Shown here piece after piece: positions 56,404 through 64,000 of a DNA stretch of 64,000 nt (position 1 is the stretch's first letter; each line of letters opens with the position of its first letter). The notes beneath the pieces are model-generated. The model was not told the DNA's origin. It was given only the letters and a program-made list of their open reading frames with translations, and made no database searches. The DNA is from Salinivibrio sp. ES.052. Its GTDB lineage: Bacteria; Pseudomonadota; Gammaproteobacteria; Enterobacterales; Vibrionaceae. Location of the stretch: positions 391,001 through 455,000 of the forward strand of contig NZ_FSRI01000002.1 of assembly GCF_900141775.1 (NCBI RefSeq), written 5' to 3'. The translations under genes and the position numbers were made by a program.

Positions 56404-57213
56404 ATGGCATTGCCTGAGTTGTTGCCCGATGTGATTGATATAACCCGCGCGGCGGGCCAGGTCATTCTCGATATTTACCATGACGGTGATTTTGAAGAGA
56501 TCACTAAAAGCGATCAAACCCCGGTGACCAGCGCCGATCTGGCTGCTCACAAACTGATCACCGAGAAACTCTCTGCATTAACGCCAGATATTCCGGTGTT
56601 ATCGGAAGAAGATTGCGGTGTGCCCTTAAGTGACCGGCAACAGTGGCAGCGTTACTGGCTGATTGATCCATTGGATGGTACTCAAGAATTCATCGCGGGG
56701 AGTGGTGATTTTGCCACCATAATCGCACTGGTGGAGAACAATCATCCGGTTATGGGTGTGGTTTATGCCCCTGTTTCTGGAGTGGCTTATTATGCCTGTC
56801 AGGGGAAAGGGGCTTGGAAAGTGACGCCGGACAGCGAAATGCATCGCATATCGACAATGAAGCGTGATGAAGAGATTACCTCTTTATCGATTGCGATCAG
56901 CCGTCGACAAGATATTCATGCGGTGACAGAGAAATTAGCTCCAGAGATTAATTACGATTTGATACCACTCGGCTCGGCAGCACTGAAAGCCTGTTTAGTC
57001 GCCGAAGGGGCGGTAGATTGTTATCTGCGTTTAGGGCCAACCGGTGAATGGGATACGGCGGCGACGCAATGCATTGTTGAGGAAGCGGGCGGGCGCATTT
57101 TAAGCACCGCGCTGAGCCCGTTGTCGTATAACGAGCGCGACTCACTGCAAAATCCTAACTTTATTGTCCTTGGGGATGAGTCACTGACTTGGTCATCGAT
57201 TTTACGTGGTTGA
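56404..57213 (+). CDS. cysQ: 3'(2'),5'-bisphosphate nucleotidase CysQ
   Basis: A 269-residue inositol-monophosphatase-fold phosphatase that recycles PAP formed in sulfate assimilation and coenzyme A transfer. The metal-binding motifs are LSEEDCG, DPLDGTQEF and GEWDTAA. The start has GAGGTGAGGC upstream. Ends at a strong terminator 28 bases downstream. Confidence 0.95.
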   Translation: MALPELLPDVIDITRAAGQVILDIYHDGDFEEITKSDQTPVTSADLAAHKLITEKLSALTPDIPVLSEEDCGVPLSDRQQWQRYWLIDPLDGTQEFIAGSGDFATIIALVENNHPVMGVVYAPVSGVAYYACQGKGAWKVTPDSEMHRISTMKRDEEITSLSIAISRRQDIHAVTEKLAPEINYDLIPLGSAALKACLVAEGAVDCYLRLGPTGEWDTAATQCIVEEAGGRILSTALSPLSYNERDSLQNPNFIVLGDESLTWSSILRG

Positions 57214-57241
57214 ATGATGTCTCTCCACGACGATTCTACCG

Positions 57242-57270
57242 AAAACGGCACCGATAACGGTGCCGTTTTT
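57242..57270 (+). terminator. nudE-cysQ terminator
   Basis: AAAACGGCACCG/CGGTGCCGTTTT with an ATAA loop and further T; symmetric enough to work for convergent sthA as well. Confidence 0.9.
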
Positions 57271-57297
57271 CTTGGTGTGGATATCGTTTCAGAGCGC

Positions 57298-58716
57298 TTA
57301 GAATAAGCGATTGAGCCCATTGAGAGCCGCGACCCGATAAGCTTCTGCCATGGTGGGATAGTTAAAGGTAGTATTGATAAAATAATCTATCGTGTTCCCT
57401 TCACCTTTTTGCTCGAAGATGGCTTGACCAATGTGAATGATTTCCGAAGCACGTTCCCCGAAGCAGTGAATGCCCAATATCTCACGGGTATCGCGGTGGA
57501 AAAGGATCTTCAAGCTGCCTACATCCATCCCGGCAATTTGCGCCCGTGCGAGGTGCTTGAACAAGGAACGCCCCACTTCATAAGGGACTTTTTCGGCAGT
57601 GAGCTCCTGTTCGGTTTTGCCCACAGAGCTGATTTCTGGAATGGTATAAATTCCCGTTGGGATATGTTCAATCAAGCGCACGTTGGCGTTACCTTGGCAA
57701 ATGGCCTCAGCGACAACTCGGCCTTGATCATAAGCCGCGCTAGCAAGGCTTGGGTAACCAATCACATCGCCGACCGCATAGATGTGACCGACATCGGTTG
57801 CATAGCTTTCGGCATTGACCTCAAGTTGTCCACGGGAATTAGGCGTTAGTCCGACCGCTTGCAGGTTGAGTTTGTCGGTATTGCCCGCGCGACCATTAGC
57901 ATAGAGCAGACAGTCGGCTTTCATCTTTTTACCGGACTCAAGGTGAACGACCACACCATCGTCAGTGCCTTCGATACGCTCATAGGTCTCATCGTTACGG
58001 ATCATCACGCCGCTGCTACCAAAATGGTACGACAAGGCATCAGAGATTTCGTTATCCAAAAAGGAGAGTAAGCGGTCACGCGTATTAATTAAATCCACTT
58101 TGACGCCAAGTCCGCGGAAGATAGACGCATATTCACTGCCAATGACACCCGCACCATAAATAATAACGTGGCGTGGGTCATGCTCCAGCGACAAAATTGA
58201 ATCACTGTCATAGATCCGTGGGTGACAGAAGTCGACATCGGCTGGCTGGTAAGGGCGAGAGCCGGTGGCAATCACAAAATGATCCGCGGTATAAATATCC
58301 GCGCTGCCATCACTATGGTGTACCGCTAATGTCTGAGCGTCGACAAATTCGGCGCTACCATGCAGTAAGGTACATTGATTGCGGTCGTAAAAACCTTGGC
58401 GCATACGGGTTTGTTTGCCGATAACGGACTCCGCATGACTGAGGATTTGCGCAAAGGTACTGTGTAAGCTTTTGGTGTTTTGGGTATAAATAGGACTTTG
58501 GTTAAATTCAATGATCCGGCTGACAGTGTGGCGTAAGGCTTTGGAGGGAATCGTCCCCCAGTGGGTACACCCACCACCAACGGTATTTTCACGCTCAATG
58601 ACTGCCACGCGTTTGCCTGATTTTGACAATCCCATGGCGGCCCCTTCACCGCCGGGGCCGCTACCAATGACAATGGCGTCAAAATGATCTTGAGGGCGAG
58701 GGCTCGACTTGCTCAT
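57298..58716 (-). CDS. sthA: soluble pyridine nucleotide transhydrogenase
   Basis: A 472-residue flavoprotein that interconverts NADPH and NADH. FAD-binding motif is [13 protein letters not shown] (about 16-28). The redox-cysteine region reads [16 protein letters not shown], with only one cysteine, which separates SthA from dihydrolipoamide dehydrogenases. NAD-binding motif is [12 protein letters not shown], and the second FAD motif YAVGDVIG. Convergent with cysQ, divergent from fabR. Confidence 0.96.
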   Translation of the reverse strand: MSKSSPRPQDHFDAIVIGSGPGGEGAAMGLSKSGKRVAVIERENTVGGGCTHWGTIPSKALRHTVSRIIEFNQSPIYTQNTKSLHSTFAQILSHAESVIGKQTRMRQGFYDRNQCTLLHGSAEFVDAQTLAVHHSDGSADIYTADHFVIATGSRPYQPADVDFCHPRIYDSDSILSLEHDPRHVIIYGAGVIGSEYASIFRGLGVKVDLINTRDRLLSFLDNEISDALSYHFGSSGVMIRNDETYERIEGTDDGVVVHLESGKKMKADCLLYANGRAGNTDKLNLQAVGLTPNSRGQLEVNAESYATDVGHIYAVGDVIGYPSLASAAYDQGRVVAEAICQGNANVRLIEHIPTGIYTIPEISSVGKTEQELTAEKVPYEVGRSLFKHLARAQIAGMDVGSLKILFHRDTREILGIHCFGERASEIIHIGQAIFEQKGEGNTIDYFINTTFNYPTMAEAYRVAALNGLNRLF

Positions 58717-58909
58717 AGGGATTAGACCTTATTTTCATTATTGCAACATCCATTTATGATCAGTTTAACGCTTATTATCTCTAAGGTTAACGTTGTGAGC
58801 TAAATCTGTGTGGAGCCTACTGTCATGTGCGTGTCTTAAGCGTTCTGGGGTTGGCTGATTTGCCCGCTAAAATTGCGTATAGTGGCAAGACGGTGACCAT
58901 GGATTAAGT

Positions 58910-59548
58910 ATGATGGGGATTCGAGCACAACAAAAAGAAAAAACGCGTCGTTCAGTCATTGATGCGGCGTTTAGCCAACTCAGTGCCGAGCGCAGCTTCT
59001 CAGGCTTGAGTTTGCGCGAAGTGGCCCGCGAGGCCGGTATTGCCCCGACCTCGTTTTATCGTCACTTTAAAGATATGGATGAGCTCGGCTTAACCATGGT
59101 GGATGAAGGCGGCTTGTTATTGCGTCAATTGATGCGCCAAGCCCGACAGCGCATTGCCGCTGAAGGCAGTGTGGTACGCACCTCGGTAGAAACCTTCATG
59201 GAGTTTATTGAGAGTAGTCCCAATGTGTTTCGGTTGTTATTACGCGAGCGGTCGGGAACCTCCGCCGCATTCCGTGCTGCCGTCGCAAGAGAGATCCAGC
59301 ATTTTGTTGCTGAGTTGACCGAGTATTTACAATCTCGTACGCAGCTCACCTATGAAGAAGCGTACAATCAGTCCGAAGCGTGTGTGATTTTGGTCTTTAA
59401 TATGGGGGCGGAAGCGCTTGATCTCGACTCGCACGCCCGCGCAGAATTGGCAGAGCGAATGGTGCTACAATTGCGCATGATAGCCAAGGGAGCTTACTGG
59501 TACCGAAAGGACCGGGAGCGGCGAGCCTTACAGGAAAAACTGTCATAA
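58910..59548 (+). CDS. fabR: TetR-family fatty acid biosynthesis repressor FabR
   Basis: A 212-residue TetR regulator that represses fabB/fabA-type unsaturated fatty acid genes. The HTH region [34 protein letters not shown] is nearly identical to E. coli FabR, as is [26 protein letters not shown]. Start ATGATG at 58910. It forms an operon with yijD (13-base gap), and sthA lies divergently, exactly as in E. coli. Confidence 0.97.
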   Translation: MMGIRAQQKEKTRRSVIDAAFSQLSAERSFSGLSLREVAREAGIAPTSFYRHFKDMDELGLTMVDEGGLLLRQLMRQARQRIAAEGSVVRTSVETFMEFIESSPNVFRLLLRERSGTSAAFRAAVAREIQHFVAELTEYLQSRTQLTYEEAYNQSEACVILVFNMGAEALDLDSHARAELAERMVLQLRMIAKGAYWYRKDRERRALQEKLS

Positions 59549-59561
59549 AACAGGTGAAGAC

Positions 59562-59945
59562 ATGGAATACGAGCAAGTGAAATCAGAACGTAAATTTTTG
59601 CTGCTGGCACTGGTTACCGGCATTTGTGGTAGTGCAACTCTCGCGACACTGTTCGTCAGTGGCGTCGCATTTTCAATCTTTCCCATCCTTGCGTTTGCAT
59701 TGTCTGTGCACGCTTGCTACCAACTTCACGAACGCCAGCCGCTGACTGAAGGCACGCCGCTGATTGCGTTTGCCTGCTTCTTGGTGGGAGCATTCGGCTA
59801 CTCAGCGTTTATCCGCATGCAAATGCCAGAGCTGGGCGGTAACTTCTTCTCTATCTTGGTTGCGATGGCATTGGCGTTCTGGGTCGGCCACAAACTGGGC
59901 TTTTTTCGCCGTAAAGCGAAAAACGATACCGCCTCTGATGTGTGA
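59562..59945 (+). CDS. yijD: YijD family inner membrane protein (DUF1422)
   Basis: A 127-residue protein with four hydrophobic segments (about 12-32, 34-50, 66-84, 95-112) and a basic C terminus (FFRRKAKND). DUF1422/YijD proteins always follow fabR in enterobacteria and vibrios; the function is unknown but a membrane-lipid role is suggested by the neighbour. Confidence 0.92.
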   Translation: MEYEQVKSERKFLLLALVTGICGSATLATLFVSGVAFSIFPILAFALSVHACYQLHERQPLTEGTPLIAFACFLVGAFGYSAFIRMQMPELGGNFFSILVAMALAFWVGHKLGFFRRKAKNDTASDV

Positions 59946-59974
59946 TCGTCTTTAAAACCGCCGCTAGCGAAACC

Positions 59975-60002
59975 CAAAAAGGCGTCGAGAAGACGCCTTT
60001 TT
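59975..60002. terminator. bidirectional terminator between yijD and trmA
   Basis: AAAAAGGCGTC/GACGCCTTTTT with a GAGAA loop; serves fabR-yijD (plus) and trmA (minus). Confidence 0.9.
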
Positions 60003-60025
60003 ACGTTGATGTCGGAGGGGTTTGA

Positions 60026-61129
60026 CTACTTTCGCTCTAACCACACACCCGCTTCGGTATGGTGGGTGAACGGGAATTGATCGAACAGGGCACAACGGCT
60101 AATGCGGTGTGTTTGGCTTAGACGCGTGAGGTTCTCCACCAAGGTCTCTGGGTTACAGGAGATATATAAAATCCGATCGTAACCTTGCACCATTTTGCAG
60201 GTGTCATCATCCATGCCCGCACGCGGGGGATCGACAAAAATGGTATTGCACTGATAGTCACTCAGCGTCACCCCTTGGTCTTTTAAGCGGCGGAACTCGC
60301 GCTCGCCATTGATCGCCTGAGTGAATTCTTCGGCAGACATGCGAATAATCTGCACATTATCGATGTGGTTGGCTGCAATATTATACTGCGCCGATTGTAC
60401 CGAGGGTTTGGCAAGCTCGGTGGCGAGGACGCGGCGAAAGTTTTTCGCCAAGGCGAGGGAAAAGTTGCCGTTCCCGCAATACAGCTCCAGCAAATCGCCT
60501 TCACTATCGCGGGTGCAGTCAATCGCCCAATCCAACATTTTTTGTGCAACCGGGCCGTTAGGTTGGGTAAAGCTGTTTTCAATTTGCTGGTAGATCAGCG
60601 TCTGACCATCGGCATTGAGCTTTTCCAAGACGTAGTCACGGTCCAGCACTTTCTTTTGCTTGCGCGCACGGCCAATCACGTTGAGATTAAAGCCCTCATC
60701 GTTCAAACGTTGTTTAAGCGCTTGCGCGGCACTGTCCCAATCTTCGTCTAGCTGACGGTGATAGAGCAACGATACCAAGATCTCACCGCTTATGGTGGAG
60801 AGAAAATCAACCTGGAATAGTTTACGTCGCAACGCGTCGTTGGGCTTGATGGCATCCATCAATAGCGGCATGAGGTCATTGATCAAGCGGCTCGCGGCAG
60901 GAAAGGCATCGACGCGATACTTCTGCTTGGTCGCGGGATCAAACATGATGTAATACAAGTCGTCGCCTTCATGCCACACTCGAAACTCTGCGCGCATCCG
61001 ATAGTGGGTTTCCGGTGAGCGAAAGATCTCTAGCTCAGGCGCATGAAACGGCGCGAGTTGTGTATTGAGTCGTTGGACTTTCTCAGCAAGCTGTGTGTCG
61101 TAGTCAACGGCGGTGTGAGCCTTGGTCAT
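60026..61129 (-). CDS. trmA: tRNA (uracil-5-)-methyltransferase TrmA
   Basis: A 367-residue enzyme that makes m5U54 in the T loop of tRNA. SAM site [13 protein letters not shown], catalytic Cys in ISCNPETL, and the base-binding [10 protein letters not shown] are all visible. Start at 61129 ([11 protein letters not shown]) is preferred over the upstream GTG at 61192, which adds 21 residues without family support. Divergent from btuB. Confidence 0.95.
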   Translation of the reverse strand: MTKAHTAVDYDTQLAEKVQRLNTQLAPFHAPELEIFRSPETHYRMRAEFRVWHEGDDLYYIMFDPATKQKYRVDAFPAASRLINDLMPLLMDAIKPNDALRRKLFQVDFLSTISGEILVSLLYHRQLDEDWDSAAQALKQRLNDEGFNLNVIGRARKQKKVLDRDYVLEKLNADGQTLIYQQIENSFTQPNGPVAQKMLDWAIDCTRDSEGDLLELYCGNGNFSLALAKNFRRVLATELAKPSVQSAQYNIAANHIDNVQIIRMSAEEFTQAINGEREFRRLKDQGVTLSDYQCNTIFVDPPRAGMDDDTCKMVQGYDRILYISCNPETLVENLTRLSQTHRISRCALFDQFPFTHHTEAGVWLERK

Positions 61130-61289
61130 GATGGCTGCCTCAGCGATTGGAAAATGAGCGCAGATTTTAGACAAATCCCCAGCCATGTCCACCCTTGCTC
61201 ACGATTCTCCTTTATTCGATAGGGTTATCAATGGACAATATCCATCTAGACGGCTACTATCCGTGAGCGGGTACGTGATCAGCCAGTAT

Positions 61290-61465
61290 AAGCCTGTTGG
61301 TCACCGGAATGCGGTGAGAGTCCGCAACTGACGCGCAGCGGTATTAGAGAACGACCCTAACCCGACCCAAGGTCAGACACTGTCGCCAATACTGATGAAG
61401 AGTATGCGATGGGAAGTCGTTAGCAGTAGGCGGCGAAAGCCATGCTCTTAAGTCCGAATACAGCC
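61290..61465 (+). promoter_or_regulatory. cobalamin riboswitch upstream of btuB
   Basis: The conserved core is clear: a purine-rich GGAATGCGGTGAGAGTCCG (from 61316), ACTGACGCGCAGCGGTA as in the E. coli btuB leader, GATGGGAAGTCGTTA, and a B12-box-like AAGTCCGAATACAG (from 61450). It precedes the btuB start by about 50 bases. Binding of adenosylcobalamin should reduce btuB translation. It fills most of the 387-base gap between trmA and btuB. Confidence 0.93.
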
Positions 61466-61516
61466 CACACTCGCAGCACAGTGCTGCCTATTCTCGCGAT
61501 TAGGAAGGAAGATCCA

Positions 61517-63331
61517 ATGAACAAACAGATTGTGGCGAGCCTGGTGGCGGCGTCACTATTCCCTGCGGCCGCGTGGGCCGAGCAAAACACTGAAACGGTG
61601 GTGGTGACTGCTAGTCGGTTTGAACAGTCCGATGCCTCAGTGTTGCAATCAGCAACCATTTTGACACGTCAAGACATTGCACGCTTGCAGGCGCGAAGCC
61701 TTGTTGATGTATTGCGTACGGTGCCGAGCATTGAGATTGCGCAAAGCGGAGGCCGTGGACAAATTGCCTCTATTTTTATGCGCGGCACGGAATCAGACCA
61801 CTCTTTAGTCTTGATTGATGGCATGCGTATGGCGTCATCCATCAAAGGCTCGGTGGATTTTAATCAGATCCCAGTAAACAGTATCGAGCGTATTGAGATT
61901 ATTCGCGGCGCACGCGCCACACTTTATGGATCGAGCGCGATGGGTGGGGTGATCAATATCATCACCAAAAGCAATAAAGAGCGAGCCAATGTTTCTGCGA
62001 CCGTAGGCAGTTTGGATCATCATGCTGTTAGTGGCGCATGGGCAACAAAATTGGGCGATAACGGTCACTTCTCTAGTATTGCTGGGTATGAGTCGAATGA
62101 TGGATACAATGTTCATCCAACGGCGAGCAATCGGGGAGATCAGCATGGTTTTACCGGCCGCAATGCGCAGCTTGGCTACAGTCATCGCTGGAATACATCT
62201 TGGTCGGCCGATGTGACGGGGCGCTGGTACCAGAATGAGTACGATTACGATAATTTTGGTAGCTTAAAACATGGTTGGTTAGAAAGCCAAGCACTGGCCA
62301 GCACGCTGAACTATCGCTCTGATGCTTGGAGTGCAACACTCAGCGCAGAAATTTCCCAACAAGAAAACTTTGACTACAGCCCTGGTAGTGGCCGTAAAAA
62401 CAATAAAACCTCAGATGTTGAGCAAGTCTCTACCTCGTTGGGACTCCAGTATCAAGCCACAGATGATTGGCTGCTTGGTGGCGGCGTAGATTATCGACAA
62501 GACACCTTTAATGAAGGAAGCTTGATTACCAACCCCGATGATATTGCAATCAATCCGCGCGATAACCTTGGCACTTACCTTTTAACGCAATTTAGCCCAG
62601 TAGAAGCACTATCTATTGAGGCAAGCGCACGCTCGGATGATAACGAGCAATACGGGCAGCATACGACTTGGCAGACGAGTGCGGGTCTTGCGATAGCGGA
62701 AGGGTATCAATTGGTCGCTAGCTACGGTACTGCTTTTAAGGCACCAAGTTTGACTGAGCTTTACGGATGGGGCGGTAATGCAACGCTCAAGCCGGAGGAA
62801 TCATCCAACACCGAGCTTGCTCTTCGTGGCGTGACGGCAGACGTTGATTGGTCACTCACCGGCTATATCAATCGCATTGATAATCTCATTCAGTATGCAG
62901 GTAGTTACCCCAACGGTCAGAACCAAAACGTGGGCAAAGCTAAGATCGAAGGCGTTGAGTTTATTGCCAACTTTGATGTACACGCTTTAAATAACCGCAT
63001 ATCGTTAGAATATAAAGATCCTAAAAATGAACAAACAGGTGAGCAGCTTGCACGTCGCGCTAAGCGGATAGCGAAGTGGGATGCATCCTACCAATGGGAG
63101 CGACTGCAGCTCGGTACTCAGTGGCAGTATCAAAGTGAACGTCTGGATTATTCCGGTGGAGAGATGTTGGGAAGCTATAGCCTGTGGGCGGTCACTGCAT
63201 CCTATCAGGCGACCGATAACCTAACAGTAAAAGGTAAAGTCGATAATGTATTTAATAAAGACTACGAAACCGCGGGTGGCTATCCGTCAGCTGAGCGCGG
63301 CTACTTTATAACGTTAGACTACCAGTACTAG
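61517..63331 (+). CDS. btuB: TonB-dependent vitamin B12 receptor BtuB
   Basis: A 604-residue outer-membrane receptor (E. coli: 614). It has a signal peptide (cleavage after AWA), a TonB box ETVVVTASR, the plug domain (FMRGTESDHSLVLIDGMRM, RGARATLYGSSAMGGVINI) and a 22-strand barrel ending in an aromatic residue (LDYQY). Start at 61517 has AGGAAGGA upstream. Identity is fixed by the cobalamin riboswitch and by the adjacent murI, as in E. coli. Confidence 0.95.
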   Translation: MNKQIVASLVAASLFPAAAWAEQNTETVVVTASRFEQSDASVLQSATILTRQDIARLQARSLVDVLRTVPSIEIAQSGGRGQIASIFMRGTESDHSLVLIDGMRMASSIKGSVDFNQIPVNSIERIEIIRGARATLYGSSAMGGVINIITKSNKERANVSATVGSLDHHAVSGAWATKLGDNGHFSSIAGYESNDGYNVHPTASNRGDQHGFTGRNAQLGYSHRWNTSWSADVTGRWYQNEYDYDNFGSLKHGWLESQALASTLNYRSDAWSATLSAEISQQENFDYSPGSGRKNNKTSDVEQVSTSLGLQYQATDDWLLGGGVDYRQDTFNEGSLITNPDDIAINPRDNLGTYLLTQFSPVEALSIEASARSDDNEQYGQHTTWQTSAGLAIAEGYQLVASYGTAFKAPSLTELYGWGGNATLKPEESSNTELALRGVTADVDWSLTGYINRIDNLIQYAGSYPNGQNQNVGKAKIEGVEFIANFDVHALNNRISLEYKDPKNEQTGEQLARRAKRIAKWDASYQWERLQLGTQWQYQSERLDYSGGEMLGSYSLWAVTASYQATDNLTVKGKVDNVFNKDYETAGGYPSAERGYFITLDYQY

Positions 63332-63362
63332 TGTCTGTTTCACGGCGAAACTAGCTTTAATC

Positions 63363-63396
63363 ACGCCTTTATCGTTATGATAAGGGCGTTTTTTTA
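63363..63396 (+). terminator. btuB terminator
   Basis: ACGCCTTTATC/GATAAGGGCGT (11 bp, one wobble) with a GTTAT loop and T7. It ends only 15 bases before the murI start codon. Confidence 0.88.
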
Positions 63397-63411
63397 TTGA
63401 GTGGCTGGATC

Positions 63412-64000
63412 ATGGCGCAACCCCATATTCTGATCTTTGACTCCGGTGTCGGAGGCTTATCTGTCTACCAAGCGATCAAGGCGACCTTGCCCGACGCTCA
63501 ATATACTTACCTGTTCGACAATGCCGCTTTCCCCTATGGCGAATTAGAAGACCAACGACTGGTGCATCGCGTATTCGCCCTGATCAAAGCAACGTGTGAA
63601 CGCCACGCTGTCGATATCATCGTTATTGCTTGTAATACGGCCTCGACACTCGTGCTGCCGACACTTCGTGACGCACTCTCGATACCGGTTGTCGGCGTGG
63701 TGCCGGCGATCAAACCCGCAGCGGCTTTGAGTCAACACAAAGCCATCGGTCTGCTAGCGACCCCAGCCACCGTCAACCGGCCTTATACGGCACAACTGAT
63801 CGCAGATTTCGCTAAAGATTGCCGAATTGTCTCGGTAGGGACGACAGCATTAGTACATATGGCAGAGCGTAAATTGCGTGGGGAAGCGGTGAATCAGCAG
63901 GACCTTAGCGCCATACTCGCACCGTTTGATTCGCATATCGATGTCTTAGTGCTAGGCTGTACCCACTTCCCACTATTACATGATGAAATACAGGCGGCGA
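63412..64000 (+). CDS. murI: glutamate racemase, 3' end cut by window
   Basis: The first 196 codons of MurI, which makes D-glutamate for peptidoglycan. The start is ATGGCGCAACCC. Conserved motifs: LIFDSGVGGLSV with the first catalytic Asp region, AFPYGE, the Cys nucleophile in IACNTAST, and the second Cys in LGCTHFPLL near the window end. The frame is open to base 64000, so it has no stop here. The family is about 265 residues, so some 70 are missing. Confidence 0.96.
   Translation, partial: MAQPHILIFDSGVGGLSVYQAIKATLPDAQYTYLFDNAAFPYGELEDQRLVHRVFALIKATCERHAVDIIVIACNTASTLVLPTLRDALSIPVVGVVPAIKPAAALSQHKAIGLLATPATVNRPYTAQLIADFAKDCRIVSVGTTALVHMAERKLRGEAVNQQDLSAILAPFDSHIDVLVLGCTHFPLLHDEIQAA

Overview
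The window is bacterial chromosomal DNA from a gammaproteobacterium, almost certainly a member of the Vibrionaceae. The protein sequences and gene order (dapF-xerC-yigB, polA-Spot 42-engB-cytochrome c4, glnA-ntrB-ntrC, typA, pckA-hslO-hslR-gspC..N, nudE-cysQ, sthA, fabR-yijD-trmA-btuB-murI) match the large chromosome of vibrios. Base composition looks close to 50% GC by eye, higher than most Vibrio. That fits a genus such as Salinivibrio or Grimontia, but the genus cannot be settled from this window. No rRNA, tRNA, prophage or CRISPR array was seen.

Layout: 1-3180 is the tightly overlapping dapF-DUF484-xerC-yigB operon (dapF is cut at its 5' end). 3177-5517 is a minus-strand bufferin-type copper-peptide operon (bufA, bufB, bufC, DoxX) sitting between yigB and the SOS-type uvrD promoter. 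5757-12729 holds uvrD, a LysE-type exporter and rarD, then recQ, a DUF3630 gene and the queuosine-precursor transporter yhhQ behind a preQ1 riboswitch. 12862-13347 carries two tandem RyhB iron-stress small RNAs, each with its own Fur box. elbB and polA follow.

17318-18616 is an IS3-family element. After it come Spot 42, a second candidate small RNA, engB, cytochrome c4, and a CsrB/CsrC-like RNA with 18 GGA motifs whose 5' end is a sevenfold ATCAAC repeat. 21251-28146 holds a methyltransferase, yihI, a DUF2489 gene, hemN, add and a large c-di-GMP protein. 28258-34240 is the nitrogen regulon (ntrC, ntrB, a DUF4124 gene, glnA). A second, apparently identical IS copy has landed between glnA and its terminator.

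The rest is core: typA, yihY, dtd, yiiD, an AsmA-like gene, pckA, hslO, hslR, the complete type II secretion operon gspC to gspN (the prepilin peptidase gene is elsewhere), nudE, cysQ, sthA, fabR, yijD, trmA, btuB with a cobalamin riboswitch, and murI cut by the window end.

The window is unusually rich in RNA regulators: two RyhB copies, Spot 42, a Csr-sponge RNA, one unassigned small RNA and two riboswitches. The most unusual items are the tandem RyhB pair, the microsatellite at the Csr RNA promoter, and the bufferin operon inserted between yigB and uvrD.
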